64,000 nucleotides of DNA from Thiomicrorhabdus sp. Lineage in GTDB: Bacteria > Pseudomonadota > Gammaproteobacteria > Thiomicrospirales > Thiomicrospiraceae. Shown piece by piece: positions 40,301 through 46,943 of the stretch. The stretch is taken from the NCBI RefSeq assembly GCF_963662555.1, contig NZ_OY759719.1:248001-312000 (forward strand), read 5' to 3'. The notes under the pieces are model-generated. The model saw only the letters and a program-made list of their open reading frames with translations, made no database searches and was not told the origin of the DNA. Each line of letters starts with the position of its first letter. Position 1 is the first letter of the stretch. A program made the position numbers and the translations under genes.

Positions 40301-43300
40301 GCTGCCGCGTCAACCGCTACCGCTTCGAATTGGGCTCCGCTTGCACTAACGATTTCAGCGACGAAGTTTTCGCCACTATCGGCTATCGCATCGTCTGTCG
40401 TTTGCACTGTGAAGGTCGCTGAGCTTTGATTCGCTGGAATTGTTACGGTTTTGTCAACACTGATGTAGTCCACATCGCCTGTCGCTGGGTTCGTTACCGC
40501 TTCTAGCGTTTTGACTACAACGTCTATTGGGCTTGAAGAGACGGTATCTGTTGAGACGGTATAGGTTGCTTGATTGCCTTCCCATACTGTTTTGTCACCG
40601 TCAATGCTGACCGTGGCTCCGGCATCCGGTGTATCTGGGATACCTGGAATACCTGGAGGTGGTGTTGGATCACTTGCGTCAATGATCGTGGTCGTGACAC
40701 TGTTCGCTGCCGCGTCAACCGCTACCGCTTCGAATTGGGCTCCGCTTGCACTAACGATTTCAGCGACGAAGTTTTCGCCACTATCGGCTATCGCATCGTC
40801 TGTCGTTTGCACTGTGAAGGTCACTGAGCTTTGATTCGCTGGAATTGTTACGGTTTTGTCAACACTGATGTAGTCCACATCGCCTGTCGCTGGGTTCGTT
40901 ACCGCTTCTAGCGTTTTGACTACAACGTCTATTGGGCTTGAAGAGACGGTATCTGTTGAGACGGTATAGGTTGCTTGATTGCCTTCCCATACTGTTTTGT
41001 CACCGTCAATGCTGACCGTGGCTCCGGCATCCGGTGTATCTGGGATACCTGGAATACCTGGAGGTGGTGTTGGATCACTTGCGTCAATGATCGTGGTCGT
41101 GACACTGTTCGCTGCCGCGTCAACCGCTACCGCTTCGAATTGGGCTCCGCTTGCACTAACGATTTCAGCGACGAAGTTTTCGCCACTATCGGCTATCGCA
41201 TCGTCTGTCGTTTGCACTGTGAAGGTCACTGAGCTTTGATTCGCTGGAATTGTTACGGTTTTGTCAACACTGATGTAGTCCACATCGCCTGTCGCTGGGT
41301 TCGTTACCGCTTCTAGCGTTTTGACTACAACGTCTATTGGGCTTGAAGAGACGGTATCTGTTGAGACGGTATAGGTTGCTTGATTGCCTTCCCATACTGT
41401 TTTGTCACCGTCAATGCTGACCGTGGCTCCGGCATCCGGTGTATCTGGGATACCTGGAATACCTGGAGGTGGTGTTGGATCACTTGCGTCAATGATCGTG
41501 GTCGTGACACTGTTCGCTGCCGCGTCAACCGCTACCGCTTCGAATTGGGCTCCGCTTGCACTAACGATTTCAGCGACGAAGTTTTCGCCACTATCGGCTA
41601 TCGCATCGTCTGTCGTTTGCACTGTGAAGGTCGCTGAGCTTTGATTCGCTGGAATTGTTACGGTTTTGTCAACACTGATGTAGTCCACATCGCCTGTCGC
41701 TGGGTTCGTTACCGCTTCTAGCGTTTTGACTACAACGTCTATTGGGCTTGAAGAGACGGTATCTGTTGAGACGGTATAGGTTGCTTGATTGCCTTCCCAT
41801 ACTGTTTTGTCACCGTCAATGCTGACTGTGGCTCCGACATCTTTTTCGTTCGGTTGATCTGGGTTGTTTGGATCGTATGGATTCGTCTCATCTAGGATCG
41901 TTCCAGTCGCCGTTTGCCCTCCAATCGTCAAGGTGTAGTATTCGCCACTGTCGGCTAACGCATCGTCTGTAACTGTCGTGCTCACGGTGAAGCTGGTAAC
42001 TCCCGCTGGGACCGTAATCAGTCCGGTATTGGCATCGTAACTCACGCCATCACTAAACACAGGTGTACCATGATCCACCGCTTGTGTGGTCGTATCCACT
42101 AGGCTGAAGGAATAGACTTCATCGGTTGTACTCTGACCACTCATCGTGACTGTGTGTACTAGGTTGTTGTTTGCCGTACCTTCAGTTTGCGTGTCATCCG
42201 TGATGCTCACAACCGTCACGCTGTCATCATCCGTGATCGTCGTGATGACTTCCGCTTGCCCTAATGACACCGCTTCGTAACCACCTGTTCCATAGTTGGT
42301 GATCTCGACTTTGTAGTCTTCTGGGTTTTCTTTGATGGCGTCTTCTACGTTATCGATTGTAAATTTCGCTTCGGTTAGACCCGCTGGAATCGTTACGTTT
42401 TGGGTGCCAACTACCACATCTCCGTTTGTCGTAATATTGGAGGTCGTAATCTCGATAACCATGTCCGCAAGTGGCGCATTGGTCACGCTTAGGGTGTATT
42501 CAACCGCATCACCTTCGAGGGTGCTCGTCGATCCACTCAGACTTAATTCCGTACCGCTATCTGGTGTATCTGGGATACCTGGAATACCTGGAGGTGGTGT
42601 TGGATCACTTGCGTCAATGATCGTGGTCGTGACACTGTTCGCTGCCGCGTCAACCGCTACCGCTTCGAATTGGGCTCCGCTTGCACTAACGATTTCAGCG
42701 ACGAAGTTTTCGCCACTATCGGCTATCGCATCGTCTGTCGTTTGCACTGTGAAGGTCACTGAGCTTTGATTCGCTGGAATTGTTACGGTTTTGTCAACAC
42801 TGATGTAGTCCACATCGCCTGTCGCTGGGTTCGTTACCGCTTCTAGCGTTTTGACTACAACGTCTATTGGGCTTGAAGAGACGGTATCTGTTGAGACGGT
42901 ATAGGTTGCTTGATTGCCTTCCCATACTGTTTTGTCACCGTCAATGCTGACCGTGGCTCCGGCATCCGGTGTATCTGGGATACCTGGAATACCTGGAGGT
43001 GGTGTTGGATCACTTGCGTCAATGATCGTGGTCGTGACACTGTTCGCTGCCGCGTCAACCGCTACCGCTTCGAATTGGGCTCCGCTTGCACTAACGATTT
43101 CAGCGACGAAGTTTTCGCCACTATCGGCTATCGCATCGTCTGTCGTTTGCACTGTGAAGGTCACTGAGCTTTGATTCGCTGGAATTGTTACGGTTTTGTC
43201 AACACTGATGTAGTCCACATCGCCTGTCGCTGGGTTCGTTACCGCTTCTAGCGTTTTGACTACAACGTCTATTGGGCTTGAAGAGACGGTATCTGTTGAG

Positions 43301-46284
43301 ACGGTATAGGTTGCTTGATTGCCTTCCCATACTGTTTTGTCACCGTCAATGCTGACCGTGGCTCCGGCATCCGGTGTATCTGGGATACCTGGAATACCTG
43401 GAGGTGGTGTTGGATCACTTGCGTCAATGATCGTGGTCGTGACACTGTTCGCTGCCGCGTCAACCGCTACCGCTTCGAATTGGGCTCCGCTTGCACTAAC
43501 GATTTCAGCGACGAAGTTTTCGCCACTATCGGCTATCGCATCGTCTGTCGTTTGCACTGTGAAGGTCACTGAGCTTTGATTCGCTGGAATTGTTACGGTT
43601 TTGTCAACACTGATGTAGTCCACATCGCCTGTCGCTGGGTTCGTTACCGCTTCTAGCGTTTTGACTACAACGTCTATTGGGCTTGAAGAGACGGTATCTG
43701 TTGAGACGGTATAGGTTGCTTGATTGCCTTCCCATACTGTTTTGTCACCGTCAATGCTGACCGTGGCTCCGGCATCCGGTGTATCTGGGATACCTGGAAT
43801 ACCTGGAGGTGGTGTTGGATCACTTGCGTCAATGATCGTGGTCGTGACACTGTTCGCTGCCGCGTCAACCGCTACCGCTTCGAATTGGGCTCCGCTTGCA
43901 CTAACGATTTCAGCGACGAAGTTTTCGCCACTATCGGCTATCGCATCGTCTGTCGTTTGCACTGTGAAGGTCACTGAGCTTTGATTCGCTGGAATTGTTA
44001 CGGTTTTGTCAACACTGATGTAGTCCACATCGCCTGTCGCTGGGTTCGTTACCGCTTCTAGCGTTTTGACTACAACGTCTATTGGGCTTGAAGAGACGGT
44101 ATCTGTTGAGACGGTATAGGTTGCTTGATTGCCTTCCCATACTGTTTTGTCACCGTCAATGCTGACCGTGGCTCCGGCATCCGGTGTATCTGGGATACCT
44201 GGAATACCTGGAGGTGGTGTTGGATCACTTGCGTCAATGATCGTGGTCGTGACACTGTTCGCTGCCGCGTCAACCGCTACCGCTTCGAATTGGGCTCCGC
44301 TTGCACTAACGATTTCAGCGACGAAGTTTTCGCCACTATCGGCTATCGCATCGTCTGTCGTTTGCACTGTGAAGGTCACTGAGCTTTGATTCGCTGGAAT
44401 TGTTACGGTTTTGTCAACACTGATGTAGTCCACATCGCCTGTCGCTGGGTTCGTTACCGCTTCTAGCGTTTTGACTACAACGTCTATTGGGCTTGAAGAG
44501 ACGGTATCTGTTGAGACGGTATAGGTTGCTTGATTGCCTTCCCATACTGTTTTGTCACCGTCAATGCTGACCGTGGCTCCGGCATCCGGTGTATCTGGGA
44601 TACCTGGAATACCTGGAGGTGGTGTTGGATCACTTGCGTCAATGATCGTGGTCGTGACACTGTTCGCTGCCGCGTCAACCGCTACCGCTTCGAATTGGGC
44701 TCCGCTTGCACTAACGATTTCAGCGACGAAGTTTTCGCCACTATCGGCTATCGCATCGTCTGTCGTTTGCACTGTGAAGGTCACTGAGCTTTGATTCGCT
44801 GGAATTGTTACGGTTTTGTCAACACTGATGTAGTCCACATCGCCTGTCGCTGGGTTCGTTACCGCTTCTAGCGTTTTGACTACAACGTCTATTGGGCTTG
44901 AAGAGACGGTATCTGTTGAGACGGTATAGGTTGCTTGATTGCCTTCCCATACTGTTTTGTCACCGTCAATGCTGACCGTGGCTCCGGCATCCGGTGTATC
45001 TGGGATACCTGGAATACCTGGAGGTGGTGTTGGATCACTTGCGTCAATGATCGTGGTCGTGACACTGTTCGCTGCCGCGTCAACCGCTACCGCTTCGAAT
45101 TGGGCTCCGCTTGCACTAACGATTTCAGCGACGAAGTTTTCGCCACTATCGGCTATCGCATCGTCTGTCGTTTGCACTGTGAAGGTCGCTGAGCTTTGAT
45201 TCGCTGGAATTGTTACGGTTTTGTCAACACTGATGTAGTCCACATCGCCTGTCGCTGGGTTCGTTACCGCTTCTAGCGTTTTGACTACAACGTCTATTGG
45301 GCTTGAAGAGACGGTATCTGTTGAGACGGTATAGGTTGCTTGATTGCCTTCCCATACTGTTTTGTCACCGTCAATGCTGACCGTGGCTCCGGCATCTGGT
45401 GAGTTAGGATCATTTGGAATATATGGTCCAGTTTCATCAAGAATAACTCCCGTTCCAGTGTCACTAGAATCAACGATCTGAGGATCTGTTGTGGTCGCTC
45501 CAAGAATGACGGTTTCAGAACCTTCATTAAGAGCATCATCTTTGACCGCAACACGAACTTGAACCGCACTCGCATCCGCTGGCAATGTGATATTACCTGA
45601 TACCGGCTGCCAGTTTCTTCCATCGAAATATTCTAAGGTGCTGTTGTAGTCGTCTCCACTGGTTGCAGTTCCACTTGTGTTCAGAGCAACTTCAACGTCT
45701 GTTCCTACTGGATTTGATAGGCTAACTGTGTAGGTCAGGTACACACCATCGGCTTCCTGAACCGTTCCTGCATCCCCGATGACTACGCTCGCGGTAATAT
45801 CTTCAACAATAGTGTTCTGAACGGCATCTCGAGGAACGTCATTGAAAACTTGGTTGTTTACGCTTGTTTCAAAACCTGATGTAACGTCACCCGTCATTGC
45901 AATACGCTCAACAATAACACCGCCGTCAGAGGCACTGCCTACTACAAATCCTTCGCCAGCGGCGGTTGCTTCAAGTGCATCAAAGTTACCTTCTAATATT
46001 GCTTGTTGGAGTGCTTCAATATCAACTGTGCCTTCGGTTCCTGAATCCAACATACTTGCCTGTCCAGAAACATCATCATCTAAACGCATTTGGGTATCTC
46101 TACCTAAAGTAAGTAAAGATCCGTTAACCATGTCAACAACAACTCCACCCTTGCTTGAGGTTTGTATAATCTCACCTGCAAAAACAGGACTACCTGCCTC
46201 AAGAACGCGTGATTCACCTGTAACAGGATTTATAGCACGGACAATACCTTCTAATTTTGTAACATTACCGACGATTGTAGACAT
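28309..46284 (-). CDS. Giant LapA-type surface adhesin with 135-residue repeats, VWA domain and type I secretion signal
   Basis: The protein has 5991 residues from the ATG at 46284, which has GGAG seven bases upstream; a GTG three codons earlier is less likely. Residues 1-115 form an N-terminal retention module (MSTIVGNVTKLEGIVRAINP) with TAAG at 107-110, the LapG-type dialanine cleavage site. A Calx-beta-like domain follows (about 160-290). Residues 297-4744 are repeats: 25 copies of a 135-residue unit and five B (113 aa) and four C (127 aa) modules. The last 1247 residues contain cadherin/VCBS and T1SS-143-like domains, a VWA domain with an intact MIDAS start (DISGSM, about 5435) and a type I secretion C-terminus. 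I see no RTX nonapeptides and only one cysteine. The retention module should plug the outer-membrane pore and hold the protein on the surface. The matching secretion genes are not in the window. Confidence 0.95.
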   Translation of the reverse strand: MSTIVGNVTKLEGIVRAINPVTGESRVLEAGSPVFAGEIIQTSSKGGVVVDMVNGSLLTLGRDTQMRLDDDVSGQASMLDSGTEGTVDIEALQQAILEGNFDALEATAAGEGFVVGSASDGGVIVERIAMTGDVTSGFETSVNNQVFNDVPRDAVQNTIVEDITASVVIGDAGTVQEADGVYLTYTVSLSNPVGTDVEVALNTSGTATSGDDYNSTLEYFDGRNWQPVSGNITLPADASAVQVRVAVKDDALNEGSETVILGATTTDPQIVDSSDTGTGVILDETGPYIPNDPNSPDAGATVSIDGDKTVWEGNQATYTVSTDTVSSSPIDVVVKTLEAVTNPATGDVDYISVDKTVTIPANQSSATFTVQTTDDAIADSGENFVAEIVSASGAQFEAVAVDAAANSVTTTIIDASDPTPPPGIPGIPDTPDAGATVSIDGDKTVWEGNQATYTVSTDTVSSSPIDVVVKTLEAVTNPATGDVDYISVDKTVTIPANQSSVTFTVQTTDDAIADSGENFVAEIVSASGAQFEAVAVDAAANSVTTTIIDASDPTPPPGIPGIPDTPDAGATVSIDGDKTVWEGNQATYTVSTDTVSSSPIDVVVKTLEAVTNPATGDVDYISVDKTVTIPANQSSVTFTVQTTDDAIADSGENFVAEIVSASGAQFEAVAVDAAANSVTTTIIDASDPTPPPGIPGIPDTPDAGATVSIDGDKTVWEGNQATYTVSTDTVSSSPIDVVVKTLEAVTNPATGDVDYISVDKTVTIPANQSSVTFTVQTTDDAIADSGENFVAEIVSASGAQFEAVAVDAAANSVTTTIIDASDPTPPPGIPGIPDTPDAGATVSIDGDKTVWEGNQATYTVSTDTVSSSPIDVVVKTLEAVTNPATGDVDYISVDKTVTIPANQSSVTFTVQTTDDAIADSGENFVAEIVSASGAQFEAVAVDAAANSVTTTIIDASDPTPPPGIPGIPDTPDAGATVSIDGDKTVWEGNQATYTVSTDTVSSSPIDVVVKTLEAVTNPATGDVDYISVDKTVTIPANQSSVTFTVQTTDDAIADSGENFVAEIVSASGAQFEAVAVDAAANSVTTTIIDASDPTPPPGIPGIPDTPDAGATVSIDGDKTVWEGNQATYTVSTDTVSSSPIDVVVKTLEAVTNPATGDVDYISVDKTVTIPANQSSVTFTVQTTDDAIADSGENFVAEIVSASGAQFEAVAVDAAANSVTTTIIDASDPTPPPGIPGIPDTPDSGTELSLSGSTSTLEGDAVEYTLSVTNAPLADMVIEITTSNITTNGDVVVGTQNVTIPAGLTEAKFTIDNVEDAIKENPEDYKVEITNYGTGGYEAVSLGQAEVITTITDDDSVTVVSITDDTQTEGTANNNLVHTVTMSGQSTTDEVYSFSLVDTTTQAVDHGTPVFSDGVSYDANTGLITVPAGVTSFTVSTTVTDDALADSGEYYTLTIGGQTATGTILDETNPYDPNNPDQPNEKDVGATVSIDGDKTVWEGNQATYTVSTDTVSSSPIDVVVKTLEAVTNPATGDVDYISVDKTVTIPANQSSATFTVQTTDDAIADSGENFVAEIVSASGAQFEAVAVDAAANSVTTTIIDASDPTPPPGIPGIPDTPDAGATVSIDGDKTVWEGNQATYTVSTDTVSSSPIDVVVKTLEAVTNPATGDVDYISVDKTVTIPANQSSVTFTVQTTDDAIADSGENFVAEIVSASGAQFEAVAVDAAANSVTTTIIDASDPTPPPGIPGIPDTPDAGATVSIDGDKTVWEGNQATYTVSTDTVSSSPIDVVVKTLEAVTNPATGDVDYISVDKTVTIPANQSSVTFTVQTTDDAIADSGENFVAEIVSASGAQFEAVAVDAAANSVTTTIIDASDPTPPPGIPGIPDTPDAGATVSIDGDKTVWEGNQATYTVSTDTVSSSPIDVVVKTLEAVTNPATGDVDYISVDKTVTIPANQSSATFTVQTTDDAIADSGENFVAEIVSASGAQFEAVAVDAAANSVTTTIIDASDPTPPPGIPGIPDTPDAGATVSIDGDKTVWEGNQATYTVSTDTVSSSPIDVVVKTLEAVTNPATGDVDYISVDKTVTIPANQSSATFTVQTTDDAIADSGENFVAEIVSASGAQFEAVAVDAAANSVTTTIIDASDPTPPPGIPGIPDTPDSGTELSLSGSTSTLEGDAVEYTLSVTNAPLADMVIEITTSNITTNGDVVVGTQNVTIPAGLTEAKFTIDNVEDAIKENPEDYKVEITNYGTGGYEAVSLGQAEVITTITDDDSVTVVSITDDTQTEGTANNNLVHTVTMSGQSTTDEVYSFSLVDTTTQAVDHGTPVFSDGVSYDANTGLITVPAGVTSFTVSTTVTDDALADSGEYYTLTIGGQTATGTILDETNPYDPNNPDQPNEKDVGATVSIDGDKTVWEGNQATYTVSTDTVSSSPIDVVVKTLEAVTNPATGDVDYISVDKTVTIPANQSSVTFTVQTTDDAIADSGENFVAEIVSASGAQFEAVAVDAAANSVTTTIIDASDPTPPPGIPGIPDTPDAGATVSIDGDKTVWEGNQATYTVSTDTVSSSPIDVVVKTLEAVTNPATGDVDYISVDKTVTIPANQSSVTFTVQTTDDAIADSGENFVAEIVSASGAQFEAVAVDAAANSVTTTIIDASDPTPPPGIPGIPDTPDAGATVSIDGDKTVWEGNQATYTVSTDTVSSSPIDVVVKTLEAVTNPATGDVDYISVDKTVTIPANQSSATFTVQTTDDAIADSGENFVAEIVSASGAQFEAVAVDAAANSVTTTIIDASDPTPPPGIPGIPDTPDAGATVSIDGDKTVWEGNQATYTVSTDTVSSSPIDVVVKTLEAVTNPATGDVDYISVDKTVTIPANQSSVTFTVQTTDDAIADSGENFVAEIVSASGAQFEAVAVDAAANSVTTTIIDASDPTPPPGIPGIPDTPDAGATVSIDGDKTVWEGNQATYTVSTDTVSSSPIDVVVKTLEAVTNPATGDVDYISVDKTVTIPANQSSVTFTVQTTDDAIADSGENFVAEIVSASGAQFEAVAVDAAANSVTTTIIDASDPTPPPGIPGIPDTPDAGATVSIDGDKTVWEGNQATYTVSTDTVSSSPIDVVVKTLEAVTNPATGDVDYISVDKTVTIPANQSSVTFTVQTTDDAIADSGENFVAEIVSASGAQFEAVAVDAAANSVTTTIIDASDPTPPPGIPGIPDTPDAGATVSIDGDKTVWEGNQATYTVSTDTVSSSPIDVVVKTLEAVTNPATGDVDYISVDKTVTIPANQSSVTFTVQTTDDAIADSGENFVAEIVSASGAQFEAVAVDAAANSVTTTIIDASDPTPPPGIPGIPDTPDSGTELSLSGSTSTLEGDAVEYTLSVTNAPLADMVIEITTSNITTNGDVVVGTQNVTIPAGLTEAKFTIDNVEDAIKENPEDYKVEITNYGTGGYEAVSLGQAEVITTITDDDSVTVVSITDDTQTEGTANNNLVHTVTMSGQSTTDEVYSFSLVDTTTQAVDHGTPVFSDGVSYDANTGLITVPAGVTSFTVSTTVTDDALADSGEYYTLTIGGQTATGTILDETNPYDPNNPDQPNEKDVGATVSIDGDKTVWEGNQATYTVSTDTVSSSPIDVVVKTLEAVTNPATGDVDYISVDKTVTIPANQSSVTFTVQTTDDAIADSGENFVAEIVSASGAQFEAVAVDAAANSVTTTIIDASDPTPPPGIPGIPDTPDAGATVSIDGDKTVWEGNQATYTVSTDTVSSSPIDVVVKTLEAVTNPATGDVDYISVDKTVTIPANQSSVTFTVQTTDDAIADSGENFVAEIVSASGAQFEAVAVDAAANSVTTTIIDASDPTPPPGIPGIPDTPDAGATVSIDGDKTVWEGNQATYTVSTDTVSSSPIDVVVKTLEAVTNPATGDVDYISVDKTVTIPANQSSATFTVQTTDDAIADSGENFVAEIVSASGAQFEAVAVDAAANSVTTTIIDASDPTPPPGIPGIPDTPDAGATVSIDGDKTVWEGNQATYTVSTDTVSSSPIDVVVKTLEAVTNPATGDVDYISVDKTVTIPANQSSVTFTVQTTDDAIADSGENFVAEIVSASGAQFEAVAVDAAANSVTTTIIDASDPTPPPGIPGIPDTPDAGATVSIDGDKTVWEGNQATYTVSTDTVSSSPIDVVVKTLEAVTNPATGDVDYISVDKTVTIPANQSSVTFTVQTTDDAIADSGENFVAEIVSASGAQFEAVAVDAAANSVTTTIIDASDPTPPPGIPGIPDTPDSGTELSLSGSTSTLEGDAVEYTLSVTNAPLADMVIEITTSNITTNGDVVVGTQNVTIPAGLTEAKFTIDNVEDAIKENPEDYKVEITNYGTGGYEAVSLGQAEVITTITDDDSVTVVSITDDTQTEGTANNNLVHTVTMSGQSTTDEVYSFSLVDTTTQAVDHGTPVFSDGVSYDANTGLITVPAGVTSFTVSTTVTDDALADSGEYYTLTIGGQTATGTILDETNPYDPNNPDQPNEKDVGATVSIDGDKTVWEGNQATYTVSTDTVSSSPIDVVVKTLEAVTNPATGDVDYISVDKTVTIPANQSSATFTVQTTDDAIADSGENFVAEIVSASGAQFEAVAVDAAANSVTTTIIDASDPTPPPGIPGIPDTPDSGTELSLSGSTSTLEGDAVEYTLSVTNAPLADMVIEITTSNITTNGDVVVGTQNVTIPAGLTEAKFTIDNVEDAIKENSEDYKVEITNYGTGGYEAVSLGQAEVITTITDDDESPSSTPIVDQSDEDSDLITLDVSSSFTDDNSLTYSATGLPPGLTIDPSTGVISGTIDHSASQGGTNSDGVYTVTISATDGANPPTEQTFNWDVSNPSPIAEDDSGSVLEDATLTVTAANGVINGNGQDVDPDGDSLTVSAIRTGSETGSGTSGNVSTPLVGVYGSLTLNPDGSYTYIANQPAANALSAGQSVTDTFTYTVSDGEGGSDTAELVINVTGTNDGPVCGHGDARVSEELLAGGIEDTIGSSDLGAGKVYTGSLSVSDVDTNDTLSVTLTAPTTIIKSDGVTIQWSGDGTAANPLIGTAGSDEIIRAVIDNNGDYTVTLSGPVDHTYGDNIEGELSFDLGVNVSDGIQSANNTLTVTVEDDSPDAQPTTNVMDVNLDVIEIRNYSAGWSNPISTASDNSGISQFNNDSDSYIDELQWGSGTDGPSGYDLVDNQILSSNVSTTVNAGDSIVLGTFTHNNFPVTGETLDSVTLTMQMDILINGVTYPISFDIPIDHNETPNDGADPRDIITLPSTQQTVTVDNQDYIISIDGFKDANGDAVEVIYTNEGEANTFEVVGSVQSVDSLPTVTGTVSAEAGADGSDTGVVWDTITSPYGTFTGNADGSYEFTLNRETKDALQDGETLQATFDYTMTDNDGDSTTSTLTVDINGHSVYEDLQPQSIDEVRGMDFTSDALSQDTNVVITLDISGSMTNNSSNVNRLALAKDALGQMLNAYDTFGNVNVKLVTFSSSATASQWMSVTDAINAINALSAGGSTNYEDAVLKTYTNFASTEPVADKTVAYFISDGEPTAENNDGGNAGPAGTYLDVNYIDGWNTFVDNNVDDLHVIALGEGITNIDYLDVLANAGNVETTIVTDESELADTLAPELTVSGGAFDNIGSGTTLDNISGGNGTISIDHITVDGVDYNANDFPTTGIEIAGQGNLTFDFTTGQYSYSGRSTEFASDTMKTFGVTAVDQDGDPTSFDVRIFVNVESSTTSEQVITSENFDSGLTGWSSNADTSNGELRIQRDETVSKTFDYGVENANQTVTVSFDMNIAGGWELSGGSKDYFKVFANGIEKESQFNSIYDGNDNSTSNDGHQYEFEAQLDSQGHLTLELQVDSTANDEIAFVDNLQITQQVPGTPEEGLILYGDDNEIENFVINSQEDAKLVDFDTTNDVLDLSEVINSDEAVTQDNLAEYLNFAFLDSSGNEVADQASAVSTQITIDANGESDPGGAITTVVLQDRVVTEDDINDLNIDYQHD
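32392..32796 (-). repeat. Adhesin A unit 5.1 (single unit)
   Basis: A single unit of Ala type, followed by the last B module, which differs from the others by KENSEDY in place of KENPEDY and has no C module after it. Confidence 0.93.
33517..35541 (-). repeat. Adhesin A-unit array 4 (5 units)
   Basis: Five units with types Val, Val, Ala, Val, Val. Confidence 0.93.
36262..39096 (-). repeat. Adhesin A-unit array 3 (7 units)
   Basis: Seven units with types Val, Val, Ala, Val, Val, Val, Val. It has the same length as array 1 but the Ala marker is in a different unit. Confidence 0.93.
39817..41841 (-). repeat. Adhesin A-unit array 2 (5 units)
   Basis: Five units with types Ala, Val, Val, Ala, Ala. 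As in every array that follows a C module, the first unit starts DVGATV instead of DAGATV. Confidence 0.93.
42562..45396 (-). repeat. Adhesin A-unit array 1 (7 units)
   Basis: Seven 405-bp units. Val/Ala types in translation order are Ala, Val, Val, Val, Val, Val, Val. The first unit follows the Calx-beta-like domain after NDPNSP. Confidence 0.93.
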
Positions 46285-46438
46285 TTTTTGCACTCCAAAT
46301 TTGCACTGAACATCAAGCTATTAAAACTCTAATTAAACACATCATACTCCCACCAAACAAATCAAACTACTGTACCTAAGGACAGTATGAATTATTAAGA
46401 GTAAAAACAATTTGTTATAACAACTAAAGGAGGTAGAT

Positions 46439-46454
46439 TGGTTGTTAACAACCA
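46439..46454. promoter_or_regulatory. 16-bp perfect palindrome in the adhesin/small-gene divergent region
   Basis: TGGTTGTTAACAACCA is a perfect palindrome about 155 bp upstream of the adhesin start and 113 bp upstream of the small gene at 46567. A second, imperfect inverted repeat (CACTA-GATG-TAGTG) begins next to it. It is a candidate operator for adhesin control; the regulator is unknown. Confidence 0.5.
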
Positions 46455-46566
46455 CTAGATGTAGTGATGAAAAAATCAAAAATACTTTGATGTTTTATAC
46501 AATCGTTTTTTACCCTATGATTAAATCAACAATTATTTTTTGTTAGACAACATAAGGAGCATAGTC

Positions 46567-46899
46567 ATGGCTGTCATTAATCCTAGTCTTGCATCTACTG
46601 CACTTACCATGCAGAACCAACAGAATGGAACTCAAGTCAAAACTAACGAGAAGCTTGATGAAAATAGTGAAAGCTCGACAAAACCTATTATTAACAATAG
46701 CTCGGTGACATTATCTTCAGCAATTGAAAAGTCTGAAAACGATTATTTAGACCTTAAGGCTACTCAGACAACTAATGAAAAGACGGCAATGACTGGCACA
46801 AGTAATGACTCTACTGGAATGACTAGTGGTTTAACTTATGCATCTAACTTACAAACACAAAACAACTACTTTTCACTTCAAGCTAACGATAAAAAATAA
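46567..46899 (+). CDS. Small Ser/Thr/Asn-rich protein divergent from the adhesin, unknown function
   Basis: The product is 110 residues, beginning MAVINPSLASTALTMQNQQ. The ATG at 46567 is chosen because AAGGAG sits nine bases before it; the frame also runs back to a TTG at 46540. The protein is polar and low in complexity, so probably disordered in the middle. A short more ordered end (LTYASNLQTQNNYFSLQAND) looks helical. There is no signal peptide, Cys or membrane helix. I do not recognise it. Its place beside the adhesin promoter makes a role in adhesin expression or secretion possible, but this is only positional. Confidence 0.65.
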   Translation: MAVINPSLASTALTMQNQQNGTQVKTNEKLDENSESSTKPIINNSSVTLSSAIEKSENDYLDLKATQTTNEKTAMTGTSNDSTGMTSGLTYASNLQTQNNYFSLQANDKK

Positions 46900-46921
46900 A
46901 CTAGATTATCTATAACCTTTT

Positions 46922-46943
46922 AATTTACCAGGCCTGGTAAATT
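46922..46943. repeat. Dispersed palindrome, intergenic copy 6 (22 bp)
   Basis: The palindrome extends over 22 bp, starting 23 bp after the stop codon of the small gene and well upstream of the GTPase gene (co-directional pair). No other terminator-like hairpin is evident after that gene. Confidence 0.95.

Larger units (their letters stand above)
32053..45396 (-). repeat. Higher-order coding repeat array of the adhesin (13.3 kb)
   Basis: A units are 405 bp (135 aa) and begin DAGATVSIDGDK; B+C cassettes are 720 bp (240 aa). The order in translation is A7-BC-A5-BC-A7-BC-A5-BC-A1-B. The BC cassettes are at 41842-42561, 39097-39816, 35542-36261 and 32797-33516; the lone final B is at 32053-32391. 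A units are almost identical at DNA level. The main variable site is Val/Ala in SSVTF/SSATF. The region is visibly richer in G+C (around 50%) than the rest of the window. Confidence 0.95.

Noticed and set aside
32162..45199. Many plus-strand open frames of 85, 86 and 145 codons, repeated every 405 bp opposite the adhesin
   Set aside because: They are the antisense of the coding repeat, with identical positions in each unit, no individual ribosome binding sites and no recognisable protein features.
32053..45396. Regular 405-bp periodicity considered as a CRISPR or satellite array
   Set aside because: The unit is far too long for CRISPR, there are no spacers, and the whole array is one continuous reading frame with a secreted-adhesin protein pattern.
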